The position numbers and the translations under genes were made by a program. The notes beneath the pieces are model-generated. The model was given only the letters and a program-made list of their open reading frames with translations, was not told where the DNA came from and did not search any database. A stretch of 5,495 nucleotides of DNA from Pirellulaceae bacterium. GTDB taxonomy: Bacteria > Planctomycetota > Planctomycetia > Pirellulales > Pirellulaceae. Below are positions 1 through 5,487 of this stretch, piece by piece. Numbering within the stretch: position 1 is the first letter of the stretch; each line of letters starts with the position of its first letter. The DNA lies in assembly GCA_020846515.1 (NCBI GenBank), contig JADLDX010000968.1, forward strand, positions 1 to 5,495. The letters are read 5' to 3'.

Positions 1-28
1 CTCTGCGGCAACTTAAGCAACGACTTCA

Positions 29-52
29 GTATCAACTTCCGTATCAACTTCA
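29..52. repeat. 12-bp tandem repeat downstream of the dehydratase gene
   Basis: Two adjacent 12-bp units, each beginning GTATCAACTTCC or GTATCAACTTCA, occupy 29-40 and 41-52; a degenerate third unit (about 8 of 12 matching) precedes them at 17-28. On the minus strand the repeat reads as Glu-Val-Asp-Thr twice in a frame that ends at a TAA at 15-13. That frame differs from the one used by the dehydratase, which stops at 71. It may be simple slippage in a non-coding stretch or the remnant of a once longer coding end. Confidence 0.5.
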
Positions 53-70
53 AGAAGCTCAGAAAGCTGA

Positions 71-1129
71 TCAGTGGAATTCGAACGAGCTCTTTTTGAA
101 GTACAGGGGCGAGCTTGGGTGATGGGCGATAGGCGTCAAGAAGGACTCCGATTCGAGCAGTGCTTCTAGTTCCGTAGCTGAGAACTGGGGGGCTGTGTCG
201 GAGGCATACTCAGTAAAGTCAACTTGAGGACAGTCCGCATAGTGAGCTTGCAGAGCGGCTGATGCAAAGTAAGGCAATATGACCCAGAGTTCTTTAAGCG
301 CTCGAGTGCGTTTGCATTCGTCGCGACTGATCAACTGCTCGTGCGTTTTTTCACCCGGGCGCACACCAATGTGCTCGACTTTAACGTCGCCCTGACCAAG
401 TCTCTTCATCATGATGTTTGAAAGCATTTCCAACGAAGCGGCTTTCATACTGGGGACGAAAATTTCGCCACCCACCGCAGATTCTATAGCCACGCAGGCG
501 CGATGTACCACGTCGCCTTTGGCAATGAAGAACCGCGTCATGGCTGGATCGGTCAGCTTAATGGAATTCGTTTGACTGAGCGTCTCCTGGAAAATGGGGA
601 CGACGCTACCAGCGGAGCCCATGACATTGCCGGCGCGATAGGTGATGAATTTCTTATCGGGGCATTCGCGGTTGGCGATAACCGTCATCCGCTCTGCGGC
701 CAGTTTGGTGATGCCATAGAAATTGAGCGGATCAACCGCCTTGTCGGATGAGACATACAGGCAGCGTTCGATGCCATTGGCCATCGTGGCGTCAATGACG
801 TTTTGAGTACCGAGCGTGTTGGTTAGTAATGCTTCGCGCGCGTTCTCCTCGACAACCGGAACATGCTTCAGTGCCGCCAAGTGGATCATAACCTGATAGC
901 CACGGGTCACCGACAGCATTCGCGGCAAGTCGCGAACATCGCCCAGCATGTAATCGATATTGGAAAACTGTTGAAACGCGCGACGCATTTCAACTTGTCG
1001 ATATTCTCCACGCGACATGATCCCAATGCGAGCCGCACCCATGTGCAACAATTGGCGAGTGAACTCCTGTCCCCAAGTACCCGTACCGCCGGTAATAAAG
1101 ACGTTCTTTCCACGCAGTGAGTATGTCAT
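71..1129 (-). CDS. PseB-like UDP-GlcNAc 4,6-dehydratase (extended SDR, polysaccharide biosynthesis family)
   Basis: Predicted cytoplasmic NAD(P)-dependent dehydratase of 352 aa that converts a UDP-HexNAc to a 4-keto-6-deoxy sugar for surface-polysaccharide or glycan synthesis. Visible features: the Rossmann nucleotide-binding loop GGTGTWG (14-20), GDVRD (63-67), the family segment AALKHVP (85-91), catalytic SSDKA (127-131) with the SDR Tyr138-x3-Lys142 pair in NFYGITK, GNVMGSAGSVVP (167-178), TRFFI (198-202), GEIFVPSM (221-228) and GVRPGEKTHE (255-264). The tyrosine in YGITK favours PseB-type enzymes over the CapE/WbpM branch, which I recall having Met there. The usual C-terminal EL-type helix ends near residue 326, leaving a tail of about 26 residues that looks unconserved. 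The ATG start has GGAA six bases upstream. It lies 45 nt after the Wzz-like gene and is probably its operon partner. Exact substrate and stereochemistry cannot be read from sequence; no PseC-like partner is in view. Confidence 0.9.
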   Translation of the reverse strand: MTYSLRGKNVFITGGTGTWGQEFTRQLLHMGAARIGIMSRGEYRQVEMRRAFQQFSNIDYMLGDVRDLPRMLSVTRGYQVMIHLAALKHVPVVEENAREALLTNTLGTQNVIDATMANGIERCLYVSSDKAVDPLNFYGITKLAAERMTVIANRECPDKKFITYRAGNVMGSAGSVVPIFQETLSQTNSIKLTDPAMTRFFIAKGDVVHRACVAIESAVGGEIFVPSMKAASLEMLSNIMMKRLGQGDVKVEHIGVRPGEKTHEQLISRDECKRTRALKELWVILPYFASAALQAHYADCPQVDFTEYASDTAPQFSATELEALLESESFLTPIAHHPSSPLYFKKSSFEFH

Positions 1130-1174
1130 TTCCCATTCCGCAGTTAACAGACCGTGACTTCAGAGTAGTAAGCA

Positions 1175-2695
1175 CTAGATTCTTACCGCCCGCTTTCGCA
1201 GCAAGACGCGCAGATCGTAGGCGATTGCCAACATAAAAGCGAGTGCCAGTCCAGACATTACGCCTGCTGCGACCACAATTGTTAGTCGTGGACTAACAGG
1301 TATTAAAGAGGCTACTGGTGCCGAGATCAATTCCATGTTCGAGATCTGCGAGAGATTCATAACCGACGATATGTCGGCTTTCTCAAAATTCTCAGTGTAG
1401 AGAGCATATTTTTGCTCGAGTAGTCGGTGCTCGCGATCCAGATGCTGAAACTTCGCAATGGCGGCTCCCAACACCTGCAAGGCTTGATTCATTTCATCTA
1501 ATTGTTTTTGTTCAGCCACTAACTGATCGCGCACGCCATTCAACTCGGCCTGTTTCAAAGCGTGTTCTTTGAGCAGTTCCTGTCTGGCCAGGTTCAAACC
1601 GGTACTGGAAGCGTAGGGCACCAGTTCTGGAGCCTGTTCAATACGCTTTTCGAGTTCTTGGATCTGTCGTTGGCGATCGATCGATTCGCGGCTGGATGTT
1701 TTGTACGAGGTTTCGACAATTACCCGATTCATGTTCAACGATGCCAGGCGATCTTCCAGATCAACGATGGCAGGATTGAGTTGTTTGCTATCGCTTAATT
1801 GCACGACTTCGGGCAGTTCATCGACAACGGCTTTTAAGTCATCGACGAATTTGCCCAAATGGGCGACGCGACTGCCCGTGTTGGCCACCTGCATTTGCAG
1901 CGTCTTGCGATTGTCTAGCAACATCTTCTGCTGTTCTTCTGGAGACCACAGATCATTGGATTTTTGAAACTTCAGCAATTCATCGGTGCTGGCCGCCAAT
2001 TGATCTCGCAACTGCTGCGTCTGCCGCGTGAGAAATTCTTTAACTGCCAGCTCTTGGTGGATTTCCAAGTGTCGAGCTTGATAGGCCTCAATCAGTCGCT
2101 GGACGATCGTGACGCCCGCCTCAGGTGCTGGAGTATCCAACGTCACGGAAATCACGTCCGATTCACGTACTAATTCGACATCCAGGCTGCCCGCAACAGC
2201 TAACTCTACTTTCTCCAGTTTCGTTAATCTTCGGCGCAGGCCGGCTTGTATCAACGTTTCCTCAACGGTCCCCAGCACAAATTCCAACGGTGCACGAAGT
2301 TGTTGCTTGAGTTTTCCAAAGGCGGTTGTCGGCGCCGGTGGTGTAAAGAACTCTATTCCCAAGTCCTGAATGACTTGATGCATTAAGTCTGGACTCGTCA
2401 GAATCTCAATCTCGTCGTTAACGTCTTCAGCGCGTCGCGTGATCACCAGGGGGTCTTTACCCATGGTAGGTGGCGGCGCTAACTCGGTTCCAAGTTTATA
2501 GAACAACGATGCGCTGACCTGATACTGCACTCCGCGAATAACAACGATCACAAAAGTGGTCGTACACGACAGCACGGTCATCACGACGGCCAAAAACCAC
2601 CAACGTCGCAGAAAGGATAGCACAGGTACAATTTCGGTTAACAATGCCGAAAAGCCAAGTGGAGATTGATTCACTTCGGTTGGTGCGTCAGCCAT
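1175..2695 (-). CDS. Wzz/GumC-type polysaccharide co-polymerase (chain-length determinant), no kinase domain
   Basis: Inner-membrane protein of 506 aa from the ATG at 2695. The order is a short cytoplasmic N-terminus, TM1 (about 33-53, WFLAVVMTVL onward), a Wzz-type domain beginning at YQVSASLFYK (about 58), a long periplasmic region rich in coiled coil (about 216-441, with many Gln, Leu and Glu), a proline-containing segment before the membrane (ISAPVASLIPVSP, about 458-469) and TM2 (about 471-493). It ends in a basic tail, RVLLRKRAVRI. There is no Walker-type BY-kinase domain after TM2, so any kinase must be a separate protein. An in-frame GTG at 2767 would give 530 aa, but it has no ribosome binding site. 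The ATG at 2695 has GGAA seven bases upstream (2706-2703) and yields the usual topology. The family role is control of polymer length and contact with the outer-membrane exporter. It is followed after 45 nt by the dehydratase gene. Confidence 0.9.
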   Translation of the reverse strand: MADAPTEVNQSPLGFSALLTEIVPVLSFLRRWWFLAVVMTVLSCTTTFVIVVIRGVQYQVSASLFYKLGTELAPPPTMGKDPLVITRRAEDVNDEIEILTSPDLMHQVIQDLGIEFFTPPAPTTAFGKLKQQLRAPLEFVLGTVEETLIQAGLRRRLTKLEKVELAVAGSLDVELVRESDVISVTLDTPAPEAGVTIVQRLIEAYQARHLEIHQELAVKEFLTRQTQQLRDQLAASTDELLKFQKSNDLWSPEEQQKMLLDNRKTLQMQVANTGSRVAHLGKFVDDLKAVVDELPEVVQLSDSKQLNPAIVDLEDRLASLNMNRVIVETSYKTSSRESIDRQRQIQELEKRIEQAPELVPYASSTGLNLARQELLKEHALKQAELNGVRDQLVAEQKQLDEMNQALQVLGAAIAKFQHLDREHRLLEQKYALYTENFEKADISSVMNLSQISNMELISAPVASLIPVSPRLTIVVAAGVMSGLALAFMLAIAYDLRVLLRKRAVRI

Positions 2696-2735
2696 CTCTG
2701 AATTCCGTGTCGCGTAGCGATCTAGTACGCCCACA

Positions 2736-2741
2736 AGTATA
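2736..2741 (-). promoter_or_regulatory. Candidate -10 box (TATACT) for the Wzz-like/dehydratase pair
   Basis: Minus-strand TATACT lies about 40 nt upstream of the preferred ATG at 2695, giving a plausible short leader. No good -35 sits at 16-18 bp: the matching position reads GTAGGA, and a TTGTGG at 2769-2764 is 22 bp away. If this box is used, the alternative GTG start at 2767 would lie outside the transcript. The call rests on a single hexamer. Confidence 0.22.
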
Positions 2742-2753
2742 ATTCGAGCAGCT

Positions 2754-2805
2754 GTAGGTCCTACCACAATTCAGTCAGTTTAATGTGCAGCGATTGGGTC
2801 CCACC
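2754..2805. promoter_or_regulatory. Repeated dyad motif TRGGTCCYACC in the divergent intergenic region
   Basis: TAGGTCCTACC (2755-2765) and TGGGTCCCACC (2795-2805) share 9 of 11 bases and start exactly 40 bp apart. Each contains a small odd-centred palindrome: GTAGG-T-CCTAC at 2754-2764 and TGGG-T-CCCA at 2795-2803. A further short dyad, GCGTA-N9-TACGC, lies at 2712-2730. The pair sits between two divergently transcribed polysaccharide genes, and the first copy overlaps the -35 position of the candidate minus-strand promoter. This is where an operator would be expected, but regulator binding is inference. Confidence 0.35.
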
Positions 2806-2833
2806 TGAAGCGTAGACTAACTGTTTCCTTTGT

Positions 2834-2839
2834 GAGGAG
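2834..2839 (+). promoter_or_regulatory. GAGGAG ribosome binding site upstream of the glycosyltransferase
   Basis: GAGGAG ends 13 nt before the ATG at 2853, slightly longer than ideal. The alternative in-frame GTG at 2832 overlaps this motif and has only pyrimidine-rich sequence before it, so the motif argues for a start downstream of 2839. ATG 2853 begins MRILIVHRELPFP, the normal start of this glycosyltransferase family. Confidence 0.5.
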
Positions 2840-2852
2840 CATTCTGCCAGTT

Positions 2853-4076
2853 ATGCGGATTCTAATCGTCCATCGCGAGCTTCCATTCCCAGCCGATAAT
2901 GGGGGGAAACTTCGCGCAGCTCACGTAGCTAGCTACTTGGCGAGTCACCATGAAGTAGTCTTTTTGTCTTTCGCTACGCCGGCACAAATGGAGTACAGTC
3001 AGCGACCGCTCAACGAGTTTCCGCAGCGCGGCTTGTTCCGACATTTTGAATGTTTTCCACTGCCTCCGAGTGTGGCGCTGAGTCGCCGCATTTTTTCTGG
3101 CGTGCCCTCGGAAGTGATCGACTTGCGCAGTGATCAAATGTCTGCCGCCATTGCCGCGGCCATTGCACAGTATCAGCCGCAAGTCTTGCTGACCAGCGAG
3201 CCGGGCATGACTCCATACCTGGAACCGTACATGCAGCCGCACGGAGGAAAGATACTTGTGCTGGACTACCTGATGGTGCAGCCGCTGTCGCTGGAAAGAC
3301 TGGCTGCCATTTCACGCGGTTTCCGCCGATTGCTTTGGAAGTTGAGATGGAAACGCTCGATCGCTTATCATCGACACATCGCACCGCGTTATGACCTGTG
3401 CCTGGTCAATTCCAACGAAGACTATGTGGATCTGCAAACGCATAGTCCTGGCTGGCAAAGGCTGGAGTTTTTCCCCAATGGCCTCGACCTGAACGAATAC
3501 CCATTGGAATTGCAAACGCCCCAACCGCAAACTTTGATCTACCCGGGATCCATCACGTATCTGCCCAATCGTGACGCGGTGCAGTATATGATTCAAGCGA
3601 TTCTGCCGCGCATTCGCCAACGCCTGCCCGATGTCAAATTTCTAGTAACCGGAGCAGTGCCTGCCGACGGGTCAGCTCCGCAAGGTGAAGGAGTCGTGTA
3701 TACGGGACGGGTCCCCGATGTCCGCCCGGTGATCGCTGGCGCCTGGGCTTGCGTAGTGCCGCTGCGAAGTGGAGCAGGTGGGACACGATACAAAGTACTT
3801 GAAGCCATGGCCTTGGGAACGCCGATCATCTCCACGACTATCGGCGCTGAGGGAGTTGATTGGACCGACGGCCAGAACATCATTGTGCGCGATGCCCCTG
3901 ATCAGTTCGCACAAAGCACCTTAGCGGTACTGGAAGACGCTGCACTTCGACATCGCTTGTCACAGCAGGGCCGACAATTGATTGAGCAACGCTATGATTG
4001 GAACGTGCTGGGCGCCAAGTTGACTGACTTGTTCACCGAGTTGGTTGAGAAGGTCAGCCAAGCGCCGGGGAAATAA
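2853..4076 (+). CDS. GT4-family glycosyltransferase (TIGR03087/Stp1-like)
   Basis: Predicted cytoplasmic or membrane-associated GT-B retaining glycosyltransferase of 407 aa, acting in repeat-unit assembly of the polysaccharide. The N-terminal acceptor domain opens MRILIVHRELPFPADNGGK with a glycine-rich turn (11-18). The inter-domain region carries LVNSNEDY (184-191) and FPNGLD (207-212). The C-terminal nucleotide-sugar domain has YPGSITYLPNRDA (230-242), FLVTG (263-267), YTGRVPDVRP (283-292) and the signature RSGAGGTRYKVLEAMALGTP (305-324), which includes Lys314 and Glu317 of the donor-binding EX7E-type region, then GAEG (331-334). Its overall pattern resembles the PEP-CTERM/EpsH-associated sugar transferases (TIGR03087), as far as I can judge by eye. 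ATG 2853 is preferred over the upstream in-frame GTG at 2832 (414 aa). It is transcribed divergently from the Wzz-like gene and converges on the exporter gene. Donor sugar and acceptor are unknown. Confidence 0.9.
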   Translation: MRILIVHRELPFPADNGGKLRAAHVASYLASHHEVVFLSFATPAQMEYSQRPLNEFPQRGLFRHFECFPLPPSVALSRRIFSGVPSEVIDLRSDQMSAAIAAAIAQYQPQVLLTSEPGMTPYLEPYMQPHGGKILVLDYLMVQPLSLERLAAISRGFRRLLWKLRWKRSIAYHRHIAPRYDLCLVNSNEDYVDLQTHSPGWQRLEFFPNGLDLNEYPLELQTPQPQTLIYPGSITYLPNRDAVQYMIQAILPRIRQRLPDVKFLVTGAVPADGSAPQGEGVVYTGRVPDVRPVIAGAWACVVPLRSGAGGTRYKVLEAMALGTPIISTTIGAEGVDWTDGQNIIVRDAPDQFAQSTLAVLEDAALRHRLSQQGRQLIEQRYDWNVLGAKLTDLFTELVEKVSQAPGK

Positions 4077-4088
4077 AGGCTGTGCCTT
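4076..4088. terminator. Small hairpin shared by the convergent gene ends (possible weak bidirectional terminator)
   Basis: AAGGC-TGT-GCCTT forms a 5-bp stem with a 3-nt loop. It spans the 10-nt gap and reaches into both stop codons (TAA at 4074-4076 on plus, TAA at 4089-4087 on minus). There is no T-tract on the plus side and only a short TTATTTCC on the minus side. It is therefore a weak intrinsic terminator at best, though its position between convergent genes is suggestive. Confidence 0.3.
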
Positions 4089-5226
4089 ACGGTCCAGCCA
4101 TGGCCCCTACGCCGACGTTGCGACTGACAAACACGCCATAGCTGCGTGAGAATGGTAAGACTTTATCGATGTACTGCTCGACGAACAAATTGACTTTGGC
4201 AATCTTGCTCTTGGGTACGTAGACGACATCGTAGGGCTGCAACTGGATATTCTGGCCCCCTTTGCACTCGATCACACTTTTCAAGTCATATTCACAGCAA
4301 CTGCCATCGGCTCGACGAACGATGACCCGTCGCTGGTCGGCGGTATCTTTAAAGCCACCTGCCATGATAACGGCATTGAGTGTGTTTACGCGTCCCGACA
4401 AAATCACTCGCCCAGGCGATAGGACTTCACCCCCAATATAGATACTGTTGCCGGAGAAAGAGCGGACGATTACGGAGATGTCTGGACTTTTGAGTTCTGA
4501 AGAATAGACAGCATGCAGCGATTGCCGGAGCAGTTCTGGAGTTAAACCCGCGGCGGTGACGTCACCCACAATTTGTAAGGAGATTTTTCCATCGGGTCGA
4601 ACGGTCACTAGTTCATTCAGTTCCGGTGTGCCACGAAATTTGATATCCAGGCTATCCCCCGGTTCAATGGCGTAATTGCCGGCTTGGGCAGAAGCGAACG
4701 CTTTCGTAGCCTGGTTCATGACCTCGGCTGCTTCGCCGTTGGCAGCCGCATCAAAAGCGTTAGCGTTTGTGGTATTTGGTTTAGGCAGAGTTTCACCTGG
4801 TGTCACACTTACCGAATCACTGGGTGGATCGGCCGGCATCTCAATAGGCATGGCCGCGGTGGCGAAGCCGCCACTGACGGGATAGTAACCCACGGTTGGG
4901 ATGTCGGAGGCAAATGAAACTGGCGTGATGGGAGTAGGTTGTGGAGTAGGTTGCTGGATGAGGGAGGCAACTGGAACGCTGGCCAGTGCCGGTGTTAGAG
5001 TGGTGTTGAAACCCACATTCGGTGCTGACGATGTAAACGTGGCGTTGGACACCGCTGCGGTCGCTGAGCTAGCCGTTGAGGCAGGCATACTCATGGTCGC
5101 TGTTTCGCCCTGGATAGCGGGTGGTGTCTGCACCGGAGTTTGCCGGCCCATCGACGCACAACCTGCGCATAACACGCTGGTCACCAACAACATGCCAGTG
5201 ATAGGTGGTTTGAGCAGGGGATTCAT
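4087..5226 (-). CDS. Wza-like outer-membrane polysaccharide export lipoprotein (OPX; Poly_export + SLBB)
   Basis: Predicted exporter of 379 aa. The N-terminus carries a hydrophobic signal (about 9-22) and a lipobox-like LCAGC with the lipidated Cys at 23; position -3 is Cys, which is atypical. Residues 24 to about 182 are a low-complexity Ala/Ser/Thr/Pro-rich stretch with very few charges, including QPTPQPTP (92-99). The Poly_export (PES) domain follows at about 185-257 (YAIEPGDSLDIKFRG, VRPDGKISLQIVGDV), then an SLBB domain at about 259-319 (IYIGGEVLSPGRV, LNAVIMAGGF). The end has LQPYDVVYVPKSKIAKVNLFVEQYI (about 329-353), typical of single-SLBB exporters. GGAG at 5236-5233 lies six bases before the ATG, giving a confident start. 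The family role is an oligomeric channel or periplasmic conduit for polymer across the outer membrane, working with the Wzz-like protein. It sits in its own transcription unit, convergent with the glycosyltransferase. Confidence 0.92.
   Translation of the reverse strand: MNPLLKPPITGMLLVTSVLCAGCASMGRQTPVQTPPAIQGETATMSMPASTASSATAAVSNATFTSSAPNVGFNTTLTPALASVPVASLIQQPTPQPTPITPVSFASDIPTVGYYPVSGGFATAAMPIEMPADPPSDSVSVTPGETLPKPNTTNANAFDAAANGEAAEVMNQATKAFASAQAGNYAIEPGDSLDIKFRGTPELNELVTVRPDGKISLQIVGDVTAAGLTPELLRQSLHAVYSSELKSPDISVIVRSFSGNSIYIGGEVLSPGRVILSGRVNTLNAVIMAGGFKDTADQRRVIVRRADGSCCEYDLKSVIECKGGQNIQLQPYDVVYVPKSKIAKVNLFVEQYIDKVLPFSRSYGVFVSRNVGVGAMAGP
4931..4954 (-). repeat. 12-bp tandem duplication encoding QPTP-QPTP in the exporter spacer
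   Basis: GGAGTAGGTTGT and GGAGTAGGTTGC stand side by side on the plus strand (11 of 12 identical). On the coding strand they give two Gln-Pro-Thr-Pro units at residues 92-99. The near identity at DNA level suggests a recent in-frame duplication within a spacer that tolerates length change. Confidence 0.7.
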
Positions 5227-5260
5227 CTATATCTCCATCCGATGGAATTAAAGCTAAATT

Positions 5261-5374
5261 CTAGTATCGGAAGGGATGAAAGGGGTCGTAACGAAAAAAC
5301 GGCCAGCCTCCACAACCAGAAGATTCGTTACAGTCTGCCAAGCCGGACTGGTTCATGTGGCTCATCTCTTGCAT
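5261..5374 (-). CDS. Possible small ORF (37 aa) just upstream of the exporter gene; function unknown
   Basis: A minus-strand frame opens after a TGA at 5389-5387 and runs to a TAG at 5263-5261, ending 34 nt before the exporter ATG. From ATG 5374 it encodes 37 aa. Other in-frame ATGs lie at 5365 (34 aa) and 5356 (31 aa); the last has AAGAG nine bases upstream, while the first has no visible ribosome binding site. The peptide is hydrophilic at first, has two Cys (in LADCNES and GCGGW) and ends with an aromatic and proline-rich tail, WPFFRYDPFHPFRY. I do not recognise it. It could be a small secretion- or leader-type peptide or chance: the frame is short, and a weak promoter candidate for the exporter overlaps its end. 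Its only support is the open frame, the odd composition and the position. Confidence 0.25.
   Translation of the reverse strand: MQEMSHMNQSGLADCNESSGCGGWPFFRYDPFHPFRY
5263..5291 (-). promoter_or_regulatory. Weak promoter candidate for the exporter gene
   Basis: On the minus strand, TTACGA (5291-5286) and GATACT (5268-5263) are separated by 17 bp. They match the sigma-70 consensus at 3 of 6 and 4 of 6 positions. Transcription would start near 5256, giving a leader of about 30 nt that still includes the GGAG ribosome binding site at 5236-5233. Matches this weak occur by chance. Confidence 0.2.
5288..5331. repeat. 8-bp inverted repeat upstream of the exporter gene
   Basis: GTAACGAA (5288-5295) is perfectly repeated in inverted orientation as TTCGTTAC (5324-5331), with 28 bp between the arms. 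The left arm overlaps the weak -35 candidate for the exporter, and both arms fall inside the possible small ORF. It could be an operator pair or a long-loop RNA hairpin. Nothing in the window distinguishes these from chance. Confidence 0.35.
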
Positions 5375-5402
5375 GACATGTCGGCATCAACCCGCCCCCG
5401 CA

Positions 5403-5487
5403 GGGACACACACAATCCGCCATTGCTAGCACTCATCAACAGCCGAGACAAACAACTGGGGACAAGACAAACAACTGGGGACACACA
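5403..5487. repeat. GGGGACA-type intergenic repeats at the right edge, including a 19-bp tandem unit
   Basis: GACAAACAACTGGGGACA occurs at 5447-5464 and again at 5466-5483. The tandem units of 19 bp (5447-5465 and 5466-5484) differ only at the last base. The ten bases GGGACACACA at 5403-5412 recur at 5478-5487. No gene is visible in this stretch. Intergenic repeats with TGTCCCC/GGGGACA cores are, from general recollection, often found near REP-associated Y1 transposase genes. Whether these are such repeats depends on sequence beyond the window. Confidence 0.5.

Noticed and set aside
503..1120. Plus-strand open frames of 82 and 85 codons opposite the dehydratase
   Set aside because: They mirror a strongly conserved coding frame, have no ribosome binding sites and resemble no known family, so they are antisense shadows.
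2696..2767. Upstream in-frame GTG start (2767) extending the Wzz-like protein to 530 aa
   Set aside because: No ribosome binding site precedes it, and the extra 24 residues are not typical of the family. The ATG at 2695 has GGAA at good spacing, and a candidate -10 box lies between the two starts.
2832..2852. Upstream in-frame GTG start (2832) for the glycosyltransferase
   Set aside because: It overlaps the GAGGAG motif and has no purine-rich site before it. Starting at ATG 2853 gives the family-typical MRILIVHRELP N-terminus.
2862..3914. Several minus-strand open frames of 80-126 codons opposite the glycosyltransferase
   Set aside because: The plus-strand frame carries all the GT4 motifs end to end. 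The antisense frames are low-information Arg/Ala/Ser-rich translations with no domain pattern.
4901..5251. Plus-strand 116-codon frame opposite the N-terminal part of the exporter
   Set aside because: Its Gly/Val/Ala-rich composition is the complement of the low-complexity Ala/Thr/Pro spacer. The opposite strand has a signal peptide, a lipobox and a good ribosome binding site.
5294..5310. GGCTGGCCG followed by a T6 run on the minus strand as an intrinsic terminator
   Set aside because: The upstream sequence offers only a poor stem with G-T pairs, and the T-run can be read as two Phe codons of the small ORF. A terminator right before the exporter is not supported.
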